Origin: Pseudomonas japonica
GTDB lineage: Bacteria; Pseudomonadota; Gammaproteobacteria; Pseudomonadales; Pseudomonadaceae
DNA: 52,630 nt
NCBI RefSeq assembly: GCF_900188455.1
Contig: NZ_FZOL01000035.1
Coordinates: 1-52,630, forward strand
Direction: 5' to 3'
The translations under genes and the position numbers were made by a program. Of this stretch, positions 40,918 to 49,624 are shown in pieces (position 1 is the first letter of the stretch; each line of letters begins with the position of its first letter). The notes beneath the pieces are model-generated. The model saw only the letters and a program-made list of their open reading frames with translations, did not search any database and was not told the DNA's origin.

Positions 40918-42213
40918 ATGTCGCCGACCATCGACCCCGTACAGACCCAGCAGCAACTGCCGCCCGCAACCACCGTGGTGATCATCGGCGGCGGCATCAT
41001 CGGCCTGACCGCCGCCCTGACCCTTGCCGAGCGCAAGATTCCCGTGGTGGTCCTGGAAAAGGGCCGGATCGCCGGCGAGCAGTCGTCGCGCAACCTCGGC
41101 TGGGTACGCAAGACCAGCCGCCACGCCGACGATATCCCCCTGGCCCTGGCCGCGGATCGCCTGTGGGCGCAGATGCCGGAGCGGGTCGGCGCGGATGTCG
41201 GCTATCGCCAGGCCGGGATCATGTTCATCGCGCGCAACGAAGCGCAGATGAACATGCATGCCAACTGGCTGAAGAGCGTCGAGCACCTGGATCTCGATAC
41301 ACGCCTGCTCAGCGCCCGGGAAATCGCCGACAAGGTGCCCGGCGGCAAGGGCGACTGGCTGGGTGGCATCTTCACTCAGTCCGACGCCCGCGCCGAGCCG
41401 ACGCAAGCCTCCAGCGCCATTGCCAGGGCGGCGATGGCCAAGGGCGCGGTCATCATCGAAAACTGCGCGGTGCGCACCCTGCAGACCAGCGCTGGGCGCG
41501 TCAGCGGCGTGGTCACCGAGCGCGGCGAGATCCGCTGCGAGCAGGTGCTGCTGGCCGGCGGCCTGTGGTCGCGGCGCTTTCTCGGCAACCACGGCATCGA
41601 CCTGCCGACCCTGCCACTGGTCTGTTCGGTGCTGCGTACCCAGCCCATGGAAGGCCCGACCGAGACCGCCGTCGGCGCCCCGGATTTCTCCTTCCGCAAG
41701 CACAAGGACGGCGGCTTCATCATCACCCAGCGCGGCAAGCTGGACGCCTTCCTCACCCTCGATCACCTGCTGCTCGGCCGCCGCTACCTGCCGCAGTTGA
41801 AAGCGCAGCGCGACTTCCTGAAGATTTCCTTCGGCAAGTACTTCTTCAACGACCTGGCCCTGGCCCGACGCTGGAACGCCGACAGCGTGAGCCCGTTCGA
41901 ACGGGTGCGGGTCACCGATCCGGCGGCCAACGCCACGCTCAACGGCGACGCCCTGCGCAACCTGCGCGCGGCCTGGCCGGTGTTCGAGAAGGCCGAGATC
42001 GCCCAGGCCTGGGCCGGGACCATCGACGTGACGCCGGATTCCAACCCGGTGATCGGCCCGGTCGCGGCCCTGCCCGGTCTGACCCTGGCCACCGGCTTCT
42101 CCGGCCATGGCTTCGGTACCTCGCCGGCCGCGGGGCACCTGGCGGCGGACCTGGTGTCAGGCGAAACGCCGATCATCGACCCCGCGCCGTATCGTTTCGA
42201 GCGTCTGGCTTAA
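40918..42213 (+). CDS. FAD-dependent amine/amino acid oxidase (DadA-like)
   Basis: This 431-residue protein has the FAD-binding GxGxxG site VVIIGGGIIGLTAALTLAERKIPVVVLEKG followed by GEQSSRNLGWVRK. A DAO-family core carries VLLAGGLWSRRFL and the C-terminal SNPVIGPVAALPGLTLATGFSGHGFGTSPAAGHLAADL. It oxidises an amine or D-amino acid; RidA and the cyclodeaminase-like neighbour handle the imine. ATG 40918 is the first in frame after the RidA stop. No signal peptide. Confidence 0.87.
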   Translation: MSPTIDPVQTQQQLPPATTVVIIGGGIIGLTAALTLAERKIPVVVLEKGRIAGEQSSRNLGWVRKTSRHADDIPLALAADRLWAQMPERVGADVGYRQAGIMFIARNEAQMNMHANWLKSVEHLDLDTRLLSAREIADKVPGGKGDWLGGIFTQSDARAEPTQASSAIARAAMAKGAVIIENCAVRTLQTSAGRVSGVVTERGEIRCEQVLLAGGLWSRRFLGNHGIDLPTLPLVCSVLRTQPMEGPTETAVGAPDFSFRKHKDGGFIITQRGKLDAFLTLDHLLLGRRYLPQLKAQRDFLKISFGKYFFNDLALARRWNADSVSPFERVRVTDPAANATLNGDALRNLRAAWPVFEKAEIAQAWAGTIDVTPDSNPVIGPVAALPGLTLATGFSGHGFGTSPAAGHLAADLVSGETPIIDPAPYRFERLA

Positions 42214-42321
42214 GGTTTGCGCGGCCCTGCCCGGGATTCCGGCTAGGGCTGCGGCTTAAGGGGCTGAAACGAATCACTTTTCCGACTCAATCAGTCAACA
42301 ATTCACGGTATTCTTGGGGAC

Positions 42322-42338
42322 GATGTCGAAACGACATC
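42322..42338. promoter_or_regulatory. Perfect 7-bp hairpin upstream of the chemoreceptor gene
   Basis: GATGTCG-AAA-CGACATC forms a perfect stem and is followed by a second inverted repeat AAGGCT-TC-AGCCTT at 42347-42360, just before the AAGGAG site. It could be an operator or leader structure; there is no T run to make it a terminator. Confidence 0.4.
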
Positions 42339-42376
42339 ATCGAATGAAGGCTTCAGCCTTTTCCCAAGGAGTTTCC

Positions 42377-44002
42377 ATGCAGTTCAGGCAAATCAAAATC
42401 GGCAAGCGCGCTGCCGGCATGTTCACCTTGCTCGGCCTACTGGTTCTGGCGCTTGGCCTGATATCGCTCTACGAGACCCGGCAGATGGACCGGGCATCCT
42501 CCGACATTCGCATGACCTGGCTGCCTGCCGTGGTGTCCCTCGGCGAGGTCGGCACCGACATCAACCGCGCCCGTGCCATGACCATGCGCAGCCTGCTCGA
42601 AGAGCAGCCGGAAACCCGCGCCGCGACCCTCAAGCGTGCCGAACAGCTCAACCAGAACCTGAAAGACACCCTCGACACCTACGAAAGAACCATCTTCGAG
42701 CCACAGGATCGCAACCTGTTCAACACCTTCGTCAGTGCCCGCGAGCGCTATGCGCAGATCCAGGCCAGCGTCAGCGACGCGGTGCTGAACAATCGCCTGG
42801 ACAATGCCCGGCAACTGATCAACGGACCGCTGGGCGAAGCCACCGACGCCATGCAGGCCGCGCTGCGCGCCCTGGTCAAGTACAACGCCGAGGGTGCCGA
42901 GAAGGCTTCGCAGCGCAGCGCCGATGCCTCGCGGGAGTCGTTCCTGCTGATCATCAGCGCCCTGGTGCTGATCATGCTCGCGCTGGCCGTCATCGCCACC
43001 CTGCTCACCCGCAGCATCGTGGTGCCGCTGGCCGAAGCGGTGGAAGTGGCCGAGCGTATCGCCACCGGTGATCTGACCCGCGACATCGAGACCGCCGGCA
43101 AGGACGAACCGGCCCTGCTGCTGGGCGCCCTGAAGCGCATGCAGAGCAGCCTGCGCTCGACCCTGGCGCGGATCAGCGCCTCGTCCGATCAACTGGCCTC
43201 GGCCTCGGAAGAACTGCATTCGGTGACCGAGGACACCAGCCGCGGCCTGCACCAGCAGAGCGCCGAGATCGACCAGGCGGCCACCGCGGTCAACCAGATG
43301 ACCGCCGCCGTCGAGGACGTGGCGAACAATGCAGTGAGCACCGCCGATGCCTCCAAGGGCGCCGACCAGACCACTCGCGATGGACGTGAGCGGGTCACCC
43401 AGGCGCTGCACTCGATCCAGTTGCTGGTGCACGAAGTGACCGGCACCGCGGGTGATATCGAGAAGCTGGCGGCCAGTGCCAACGAGATCAGCCGGGTCAT
43501 GGACGTGATCGGCGCGATCGCCGGGCAGACCAACCTGCTGGCCCTCAATGCCGCCATCGAAGCGGCGCGTGCCGGCGAGGCCGGCCGTGGTTTCGCCGTG
43601 GTCGCCGACGAAGTGCGCGCCCTGGCCCATCGCACCCAGCAGTCCACCGGCGAGATCGAACAGATCGTCGCCGAGATCCAGAGCGGCACCGGCCGCGCCG
43701 TGGAGGCCATGCAAAGCAGCCAGGGGCATGCCAGCGGCACCCTCGACGTGGCCCGCGCCGCCGGCGAGGCGCTGGAACTGATCGCCGAAGCCATCGCCGC
43801 GATCAACCAGCGCAACCTGGTGATCGCCAGCGCCTCGGAACAGCAGGCCCAGGTCGCCCGCGAGGTGGATCGCAACCTGGTGAACATCAGGGATCTGTCG
43901 CAGCAGACCTCGGCCGGGGCCAACCAGACCAGCGCCGCGGCGCAGGACCTGTCGCGCCTGGCGGTGGAACTGAACGGGATGGTGGCGCAGTTCAAGGTGT
44001 AG
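42377..44002 (+). CDS. Methyl-accepting chemotaxis protein
   Basis: This 541-residue receptor has TM1 at about 14-34, a periplasmic four-helix-bundle sensor (about 35-190: MDRASSDIRMTWLPAVVSLGEVGTDINRAR), TM2 at about 195-218, a HAMP domain, and a signalling domain. The conserved hairpin tip is IGAIAGQTNLLALNAAIEAARAGEAGRGFAVVADEVRALAHR. AAGGAG lies 5 nt before ATG 42377. It follows the amine-oxidation cluster and could sense the same substrate. The TAG stop lies in a REP element. Confidence 0.92.
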   Translation: MQFRQIKIGKRAAGMFTLLGLLVLALGLISLYETRQMDRASSDIRMTWLPAVVSLGEVGTDINRARAMTMRSLLEEQPETRAATLKRAEQLNQNLKDTLDTYERTIFEPQDRNLFNTFVSARERYAQIQASVSDAVLNNRLDNARQLINGPLGEATDAMQAALRALVKYNAEGAEKASQRSADASRESFLLIISALVLIMLALAVIATLLTRSIVVPLAEAVEVAERIATGDLTRDIETAGKDEPALLLGALKRMQSSLRSTLARISASSDQLASASEELHSVTEDTSRGLHQQSAEIDQAATAVNQMTAAVEDVANNAVSTADASKGADQTTRDGRERVTQALHSIQLLVHEVTGTAGDIEKLAASANEISRVMDVIGAIAGQTNLLALNAAIEAARAGEAGRGFAVVADEVRALAHRTQQSTGEIEQIVAEIQSGTGRAVEAMQSSQGHASGTLDVARAAGEALELIAEAIAAINQRNLVIASASEQQAQVAREVDRNLVNIRDLSQQTSAGANQTSAAAQDLSRLAVELNGMVAQFKV

Positions 44003-44104
44003 GAGCGCGGCTTGCCCGCGAAAGGCCTGCACAGCAGGCCCAATCCAGTCTCCGCCGAATTGGGACCGCTGCGCGGTCCTTTCGCGGGCAAGCCACGCTC
44101 CTAC
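43999..44104. repeat. Inverted REP pair after the chemoreceptor gene
   Basis: GTAGGAGCGCGGCTTGCCCGCG at the left is inverted at the right (CGGGCAAGCCACGCTCCTAC, ending 44104), with AGGCC/GGTCC-type inner blocks. The left arm supplies the TAG stop of the chemoreceptor gene. Confidence 0.85.
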
Positions 44105-44192
44105 GGAGATCGCGGCGGTAAAAAGGGCCAACAGGGATTGCACAAGGCCATTCGATCCGGCTTAATGCCCGCCTCTCGCCCCGGGCTACTCC

Positions 44193-44612
44193 ATGCTTTC
44201 ACGCCTGCGCACCCACATCATCCTGCTCGCATGCATCGCAGTGCTGTTCAATCTGCTGGCCATGCCGCTCGACCGTGCCTTGCGCCCGCCCACCGTGGAT
44301 AACCAGTCACTGATCCTCGGCAGTTTCTGTACCCTCCACGGCGTGCAGAGCCTGCCCAAATCCCTGCTGGCGCAACTCAAGGCCGAACTCCCCGAACTCG
44401 ACGGCCAGACCAGCAGCAAGGTGCAAAGCGGCGACTGCTGCTGCGGCCACGCCGCTCACGCCGCGCTGCCCGGCGACTACTTCCGCCACCTGTTCCCGCG
44501 CTACTGGCCCGAGACCCTGCTGCTCGACCCCGGCCATCTGCTGCCCCTGCCCCGCGAGCAGTGGCCCAGGCTCAACCCCCGCGCCGCCCCCGCTTCCATC
44601 GCTGTGATCTGA
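44193..44612 (+). CDS. DUF2946-like small exported protein
   Basis: This 139-residue protein has an N-terminal hydrophobic segment (IILLACIAVLFNLLAMPL), a Cys-Cys-Cys-Gly-His cluster (DCCCGHAAHA) near residue 83, and a short Pro/Leu-rich tail. The DUF2946 family is often found beside copper-linked TonB receptors, and the Cys/His cluster would suit a metal. The gene is followed 74 nt later by a TonB-dependent receptor. The function is not established. Confidence 0.75.
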   Translation: MLSRLRTHIILLACIAVLFNLLAMPLDRALRPPTVDNQSLILGSFCTLHGVQSLPKSLLAQLKAELPELDGQTSSKVQSGDCCCGHAAHAALPGDYFRHLFPRYWPETLLLDPGHLLPLPREQWPRLNPRAAPASIAVI

Positions 44613-44686
44613 CATCGCCGCGCCTGCCCTGCCTTGAACCGGGCGGGTCGCGCGAGCCTATCCAAATCAAGCCAGGAAGCCTTTGC

Positions 44687-46843
44687 ATGTTTCGCCTGAC
44701 CACCCTGGCGCTGCTGATCAGCAGCGCCACTACCTGCGCCTGGGCGCAGGACGACAGCCTGACCCTGCCCGCCAGCCGCGTGACCGCCAACGGCGATACG
44801 CCCGCCGAGGGCACCCGCCTCGACCTCGATCGCCCCATCGACAGCGGCTCGCGCCTGCACCTGAGCCCGCGGGAAAACCCTGCCTCGGTCAGCGTCGCCG
44901 ACCGCGCGACCATGCAGCGCATCGGCGCGCGCACCTTCCAGGACGCCGCCAACGCCCTGCCCGGGGTCAACGCCTCGGCACCGCCAGGCTTGGGCGGCTA
45001 TGTCGCCTATCGCGGTTTCAACGGCGCGCAGATCGCCCAGCTGTTCAACGGCATCAACCTGCAATATGGCTCGGCCGCGCGGCCGGTCGGGGCGTGGATC
45101 TACGACCGGGTCGAACTGCTCGGCGGGCCGTCCTCGTTCCTCAACGGCAGCGGCGCGGTCGGCGGCAGTCTGAACATGGTCACGCGCCTGGCCAGCCGCG
45201 AGGCGGACAGCTTCGAAGGCCGGGTCAGCTATGGCCGCTACGACACCCGGGAAACCGCCATCGGCATCAACCAGGCGCTGAACCAGGGCGATGGCCCACG
45301 TCACTACGCGCGCCTGGACTACAGTCGCACCGGCAGCAACGGCTATATCGATCGCCAGGAAAACAATGCCGGCAACCTGGCCTTTTCCCTGCTCAGTGAC
45401 TTCAACGAGCGCCTGTCCCACACCCTGGCCATCGAGTACCTGGAAGAACAGGAAGACAGCCCGTACTGGGGCACGCCGGTGCTGCGCCCGCTGTCCGGCA
45501 CGCTGCACATCGACAAGCATCAGCGTTTCAACAACTACAACGTCGAGGACGGCCGCTACGAGCAGCGCACCCGCTGGCTGCGCTCGATCACCGAGTACCG
45601 CTTCAGCGACGACACCCAACTGCGCAACACCTTCTACCACTACGAAGGCCAGCGCGATTACCGCAACCTCGAGGCCTACCGCTACAACGCCGGCAACAGC
45701 GCGATACTGCGTTCCAGCGGCTATCGCCAGCGCCACGACCAGGAAGTCAACGGCAACCGCGTCGAACTGACCCATCTCGGCGAGCTGTTCGGCCTGACCA
45801 GCGACTGGGCCTTCGGCCTGGACTACAACCACAACCGGCAGACCAACTACCCACTGTCCAAGGGCGCCTTCGACACGGTCGTTCCGGGCGCCTTCGAACC
45901 GGGGCACTTCCTCGATATCCCGGGGATGGCCGTGCCACGCGCCAAGGGCCGCAGCACCACCACCGATACCTCGTCGGCCTTCGTCGAGAACCGCACCCGC
46001 CTGACCGACCGCCTGGCGCTGGTCAGCGCGCTGCGCTACGACCATATCGACTTCGACGTGGTCGATCACGTCGCGCGGACCGGGCTGGACCGGCGCTGGG
46101 ACGCGATCACCGGACGCCTCGGTCTGGTCTACGACCTGACGTCGAACCTCAGCCTGTACAGCCAATACAGCACCTCGGCGGAACCGCCGGGCGGCGCCCT
46201 GACCAGTGCCTCGATCAGCCAGGTCGGCAATTTCGACCTGAGCCGCGGCCGGCAGGTCGAGGTGGGCAGCAAGTTCGACTTCCTCGACGGTCGCGGCAGT
46301 GCCACCGCGGCGGCCTACCGCATCGTGCGCAAGAACATCTCGGTGCCCTCCTCGACCCGCGCCAACGTCACCGAACAGGCCGGGCAGCAGACCTCCACCG
46401 GCATCGAGCTGGCGGCGTCGTTCAAGATCACCGAGCAGTTGCTGGCCTCCGGCAACTTCGCCTGGGTCCGCGCCGAGTACGACGAGTTCAACGAAACCAT
46501 TGGCGGCGTGGTGTATTCACGCAAGGGCAAGACCCCGGTGAACATTCCCGAGCGCACCGCCAACCTGTGGCTGACCTATGACGTCGCCCCCGGCTGGCAG
46601 GTCGGTGCCGATGCGCGCTACGTCGCCTCGGTGTACGCCGATACGGCCAACAGCATGTGGGTGCCGTCGTACACGCTGTACGGCGTGTCCGTGAGCCATG
46701 ACCTGGACAAGCACACCAAGGTCAGCGCGCGCCTGCGCAACCTGACCGACGAGGTCTATGCGAGCTTCATTCACCAGAGCAATACCCAGTACTACCTGGG
46801 CGAGCCGCGCAGCCTGGAAGTGGCGCTGGACTGGAAGTTCTGA
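44687..46843 (+). CDS. TonB-dependent outer-membrane receptor
   Basis: This 718-residue protein has a signal peptide ending WAQ, a plug domain (about 35-170: NPASVSVADRATMQRIGARTFQDAANALPGVNAS, DRVELLGGPSSFLNGSGAVGGSLNMVTR) and a 22-strand barrel ending in the C-terminal Phe (VALDWKF). No N-terminal signalling extension is present, so it does not drive its own sigma factor. The family is siderophore-receptor-like; pairing with the Cys/His-rich small protein suggests metal uptake. AGGAAG precedes ATG 44687. No Fur box was identified. Confidence 0.88.
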   Translation: MFRLTTLALLISSATTCAWAQDDSLTLPASRVTANGDTPAEGTRLDLDRPIDSGSRLHLSPRENPASVSVADRATMQRIGARTFQDAANALPGVNASAPPGLGGYVAYRGFNGAQIAQLFNGINLQYGSAARPVGAWIYDRVELLGGPSSFLNGSGAVGGSLNMVTRLASREADSFEGRVSYGRYDTRETAIGINQALNQGDGPRHYARLDYSRTGSNGYIDRQENNAGNLAFSLLSDFNERLSHTLAIEYLEEQEDSPYWGTPVLRPLSGTLHIDKHQRFNNYNVEDGRYEQRTRWLRSITEYRFSDDTQLRNTFYHYEGQRDYRNLEAYRYNAGNSAILRSSGYRQRHDQEVNGNRVELTHLGELFGLTSDWAFGLDYNHNRQTNYPLSKGAFDTVVPGAFEPGHFLDIPGMAVPRAKGRSTTTDTSSAFVENRTRLTDRLALVSALRYDHIDFDVVDHVARTGLDRRWDAITGRLGLVYDLTSNLSLYSQYSTSAEPPGGALTSASISQVGNFDLSRGRQVEVGSKFDFLDGRGSATAAAYRIVRKNISVPSSTRANVTEQAGQQTSTGIELAASFKITEQLLASGNFAWVRAEYDEFNETIGGVVYSRKGKTPVNIPERTANLWLTYDVAPGWQVGADARYVASVYADTANSMWVPSYTLYGVSVSHDLDKHTKVSARLRNLTDEVYASFIHQSNTQYYLGEPRSLEVALDWKF

Positions 46844-46867
46844 TCGGCCAGACGCCGGCATAGGCAG

Positions 46868-46900
46868 GGTGGACAGCGAGAGGCTAAACTCGCTGCCACC
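46868..46900 (+). terminator. Strong hairpin between receptor and recombinase genes
   Basis: GGTGG-A-CAGCGAG pairs with CTCGCTG-CCACC around an 8-nt loop (12 bp, one bulge). A T run is absent, so it could end receptor transcription in a non-canonical way or serve as a recombinase-related site. Confidence 0.4.
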
Positions 46901-46925
46901 CCGCATCGGCATACCCTCTTCGTCC

Positions 46926-47873
46926 ATGAGCAAGATCGACCAGTACCTGCAGGCCGCCGTCCGCGACAACACGCGACGCAGCTACCGTTCGGCCATCGAG
47001 CATTTCGAAGTGACCTGGGGCGGCTTCCTGCCCGCCAGCGCCGACAGCATCGCCCGCTACCTGGCGGACTTCGCCGGCGAACACTCCATCAATACCCTGC
47101 GCCAGCGCCTTGCCGCGCTGGCGCAGTGGCATCTCAGCCAGGGCTTCCCCGACCCGACCAAGGCGCCGCTGGTGCGGCAGATGCTCAAGGGCATCCGCGC
47201 CCTGCACCCGGTGCAGGAACGCCAGGCCGCGGCGCTGAGCCTGGAGCATCTGCAACGGACCGTCAGCCATCTCGAACGTTGCGCCGACGAGGCTCGGCGC
47301 GAGCAGCACCTGGCCGATCTGCTGCGCGCACGGCGCGATGCGGCGCTGCTGCTGATCGGCTTCTGGCGTGGTTTTCGTGGTGATGAACTGGCGCGGCTGC
47401 GCGTCGAGCATATCCAGGCCCAGGCCGGTGGCGGCATGCAGCTGTACCTGCCGCGCAGCAAGGGCGATCGCCAGGGGCACGGGGTCACGCACCGCATGCC
47501 GGCGCTGAAGAGCCTGTGCCCGGTACAGGCCTACCTGGAGTGGATCAGCATCGCCGGGATTGCCCACGGGCCGCTGTTCCGCAAACTGGACCGCTGGGGC
47601 AACCTGGGCGAGGAGGCGCTGCACAGCGGCAGCCTGATCGCCCTGCTGCGGCGCATCTTCGCCGACGCCGGCGTCCCCGCGGAGATCTACAGCGCCCACT
47701 CGCTGCGCCGCGGTTTCGCCACCTGGGCGGCGGCCAGCGGCTGGGACACCAAGGCACTGATGAGCCATGTCGGCTGGCGCGATGTGAAGTCGGCGCTGCG
47801 CTACGTGGACGCCAGCGCCTCGTTCGGCGAACTGGAACTGCTTTCTCCGGTACTGCCGCGCCTGCCGCAGTGA
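46926..47873 (+). CDS. Tyrosine recombinase/site-specific integrase
   Basis: This 315-residue protein has an N-terminal SAM-like core-binding domain (about 5-95) and a C-terminal catalytic domain. The expected residues are present: Arg in GFRGDELARL, His-x-x-Arg in YSAHSLRRGFATWAA, His in SHVGWRD and the nucleophile Tyr in ALRYVDAS. The start is ATG 46926. No att sites, phage genes or cargo lie next to it, so it appears to be a domesticated chromosomal recombinase. It ends 1 bp from the convergent glycerate kinase gene. Confidence 0.88.
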   Translation: MSKIDQYLQAAVRDNTRRSYRSAIEHFEVTWGGFLPASADSIARYLADFAGEHSINTLRQRLAALAQWHLSQGFPDPTKAPLVRQMLKGIRALHPVQERQAAALSLEHLQRTVSHLERCADEARREQHLADLLRARRDAALLLIGFWRGFRGDELARLRVEHIQAQAGGGMQLYLPRSKGDRQGHGVTHRMPALKSLCPVQAYLEWISIAGIAHGPLFRKLDRWGNLGEEALHSGSLIALLRRIFADAGVPAEIYSAHSLRRGFATWAAASGWDTKALMSHVGWRDVKSALRYVDASASFGELELLSPVLPRLPQ

Positions 47874-47874
47874 A

Positions 47875-49014
47875 TCAGACGCCCCTGGCGACCCGCCACA
47901 GCCGCGCGATATCGCCGGCGCGGGCCGCCAGCAGTTCGCCGGCGTTGGCACAGGCCTGTTGCAGGCTCATCGGCCCGCTGGCGATGGCGAACGCGGCATC
48001 GATGCCATGTTCGTACAGCGCCTGGTAACCCTCGCCCAGCGTCCCGGCCAGGACCAGCACCGGCACACCATGGCGCTTGGCGATGCGCGCCACGCCGAAC
48101 GGCGTCTTGCCGCGCAGGGTCTGGGCGTCGAAGCGGCCTTCGCCGGTGATCACCAGGTCGGCGCCCTGTACCGCGTGGTCCAGACCGGCCAACTCCGCCA
48201 CCACGTCGATCCCCGGACGGAACTGCGCGTCGAGAAACGCCTTGGCGGCGAAGCCCATGCCGCCCGCGGCGCCGCAACCGGGGAAGTCGCGCACATCGCG
48301 CCCCAGCAGTTGCGCGCAGTGATCGGCGAAATGGCCCAGGGCGTGGTCGAGCAGTTCGACCTGCGCGGGACTGGCGCCCTTCTGCGGACCGAAGATCGCC
48401 GAGGCGCCGTTGCCGCCGCACAGCGGGTTGTCGACGTCCGCCGCCACCTCCACGCGCACGCCGGCCAGGCGCGGATCGAGGCCGCTGGCATCGAGGCGGC
48501 TGACGTTGCACAGGGCCAGGCCGCCCTCCTCCAGCGCCGCGCCCTGGGCATCGAGGGTGCGCAGACCGAGGGCGCGGAGCATGCCGCTGCCGGCGTCGTT
48601 GGTGGCGCTGCCGCCGATGGCGAGGATGATCCGCTCGGCGCCGGCATCCAGCGCCGCGCCGATCAACTGGCCGGTGCCGTAGCTGCTGGTGCGGCAGGCG
48701 TCGCGCTGGCTCGGTTCGAGCAACTGCAGGCCACTGGCCTGGGCCATTTCGATGATCGCGGTGCGCGACCCGGCCAGCCAGCCCCAGTCGGCGCTGACCT
48801 CACGGCCCAGCGGCCCGCGTACCGACAGCGTGCGCTGCTCGCCGTCGCAGGCGGCGACGATGGCTTGCATCGTGCCTTCACCGCCATCGGCCATCGGGCA
48901 GCACAGCAGTTGCGCCTCGGGCAGCACGGCGGCGATACCGCCGGCGATGGCCGCGGCCACTCCCTCGGCGCTGAGGCTGTCCTTGAACGAGTCGGGGGCG
49001 ATGACGATTTTCAT
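47875..49014 (-). CDS. Glycerate kinase (GarK/GlxK family)
   Basis: This 379-residue protein has the family opening MKIVIAPDSFKDSLSAEGVAAAIAGGI, CPMADGGEGTMQAI, IILAIGGSATNDAGSGMLRALG and DLVITGEGRFDAQTLRGKTPFGVA. It phosphorylates glycerate, feeding it into glycolysis. The length is normal and AGGAG precedes ATG 49014. It stands alone here; the glyoxylate-carboligase or sugar-acid genes that sometimes accompany it are not in the window. Confidence 0.93.
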   Translation of the reverse strand: MKIVIAPDSFKDSLSAEGVAAAIAGGIAAVLPEAQLLCCPMADGGEGTMQAIVAACDGEQRTLSVRGPLGREVSADWGWLAGSRTAIIEMAQASGLQLLEPSQRDACRTSSYGTGQLIGAALDAGAERIILAIGGSATNDAGSGMLRALGLRTLDAQGAALEEGGLALCNVSRLDASGLDPRLAGVRVEVAADVDNPLCGGNGASAIFGPQKGASPAQVELLDHALGHFADHCAQLLGRDVRDFPGCGAAGGMGFAAKAFLDAQFRPGIDVVAELAGLDHAVQGADLVITGEGRFDAQTLRGKTPFGVARIAKRHGVPVLVLAGTLGEGYQALYEHGIDAAFAIASGPMSLQQACANAGELLAARAGDIARLWRVARGV

Positions 49015-49261
49015 GAGGGGCTCCTGTTGCAGATGCCAGCATCCTGCCAGTTGTTGCGCGGGTCAGCTTCTGTCGAGTGCACAAGACGCGGGAGGCTTGT
49101 TTGTTCAGTTGGACAAGTTGAAGGGCGAATGCAGTGGAATTTCAAATAGATAGGTCGCGGATATTTCCGCCGGACGGGTGTGACGGACGTGCGATAGCGA
49201 GTGAATTCGGCCATGCCCTGCGCTACCCTAGCCGGCGAATTTCACCAGATACCCGCCCATC

Positions 49262-49576
49262 TTGAATACCAGACCCCTGACACCCCGCGAGGCCTACCAG
49301 ATTCTTCGTGATATCGCCCAGGGCATCCGCCCGATGCGGCGCATCGGCGAGCAGAACTGGGCGCAAGTGCGCAACGGCCTGCTCACCGTGGAAGTGGACG
49401 GCTGGGTCTTCACCCTCTACAACGATGGCGATGCCCTGGGGCACTGCGACCGCTGCTACAGCCCCGCCGGCGAGGCCTATATCTTCGATGCCGCGCATCC
49501 CTACGGGAGCAACCCGGTGGAATTCATGAGCCAGTGGGAACGGCAGCAGGTCGAGGGCATGCTCAGGCATCTCTGA
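49262..49576 (+). CDS. Small DUF7693-like protein
   Basis: This 104-residue protein begins at TTG 49262 (no ATG is available before a stop 30 nt upstream). The body is PREAYQILRDIAQGIRPMRRIGEQNWAQVRNGLLTVEVDGWVFTLYNDGDALGHCDRCYSPAGEAYIFD, a compact fold common in Pseudomonas. A CDRC pair near 60-63 could bind a metal or form a disulphide. The function is unknown; a later start at 49334 would remove the conserved helix. Confidence 0.7.
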   Translation: MNTRPLTPREAYQILRDIAQGIRPMRRIGEQNWAQVRNGLLTVEVDGWVFTLYNDGDALGHCDRCYSPAGEAYIFDAAHPYGSNPVEFMSQWERQQVEGMLRHL

Positions 49577-49594
49577 GCGACACCCTCGACTGCC

Positions 49595-49617
49595 AGGCCG
49601 CGAGCACGCCGCGGCCT
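49595..49617. terminator. Bidirectional hairpin terminator
   Basis: AGGCCGCG/CGCGGCCT form an 8-bp stem with a 7-nt loop, followed by TTTG. It lies between the convergent DUF7693-like and diguanylate cyclase genes and can serve both strands. Confidence 0.6.
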
Positions 49618-49624
49618 TTGTCGT

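Noticed and set aside
46926..47873. Recombinase as marker of a genomic island
   Set aside because: There is no tRNA, att repeat or change in coding style around it; neighbours are chromosomal genes in normal spacing.
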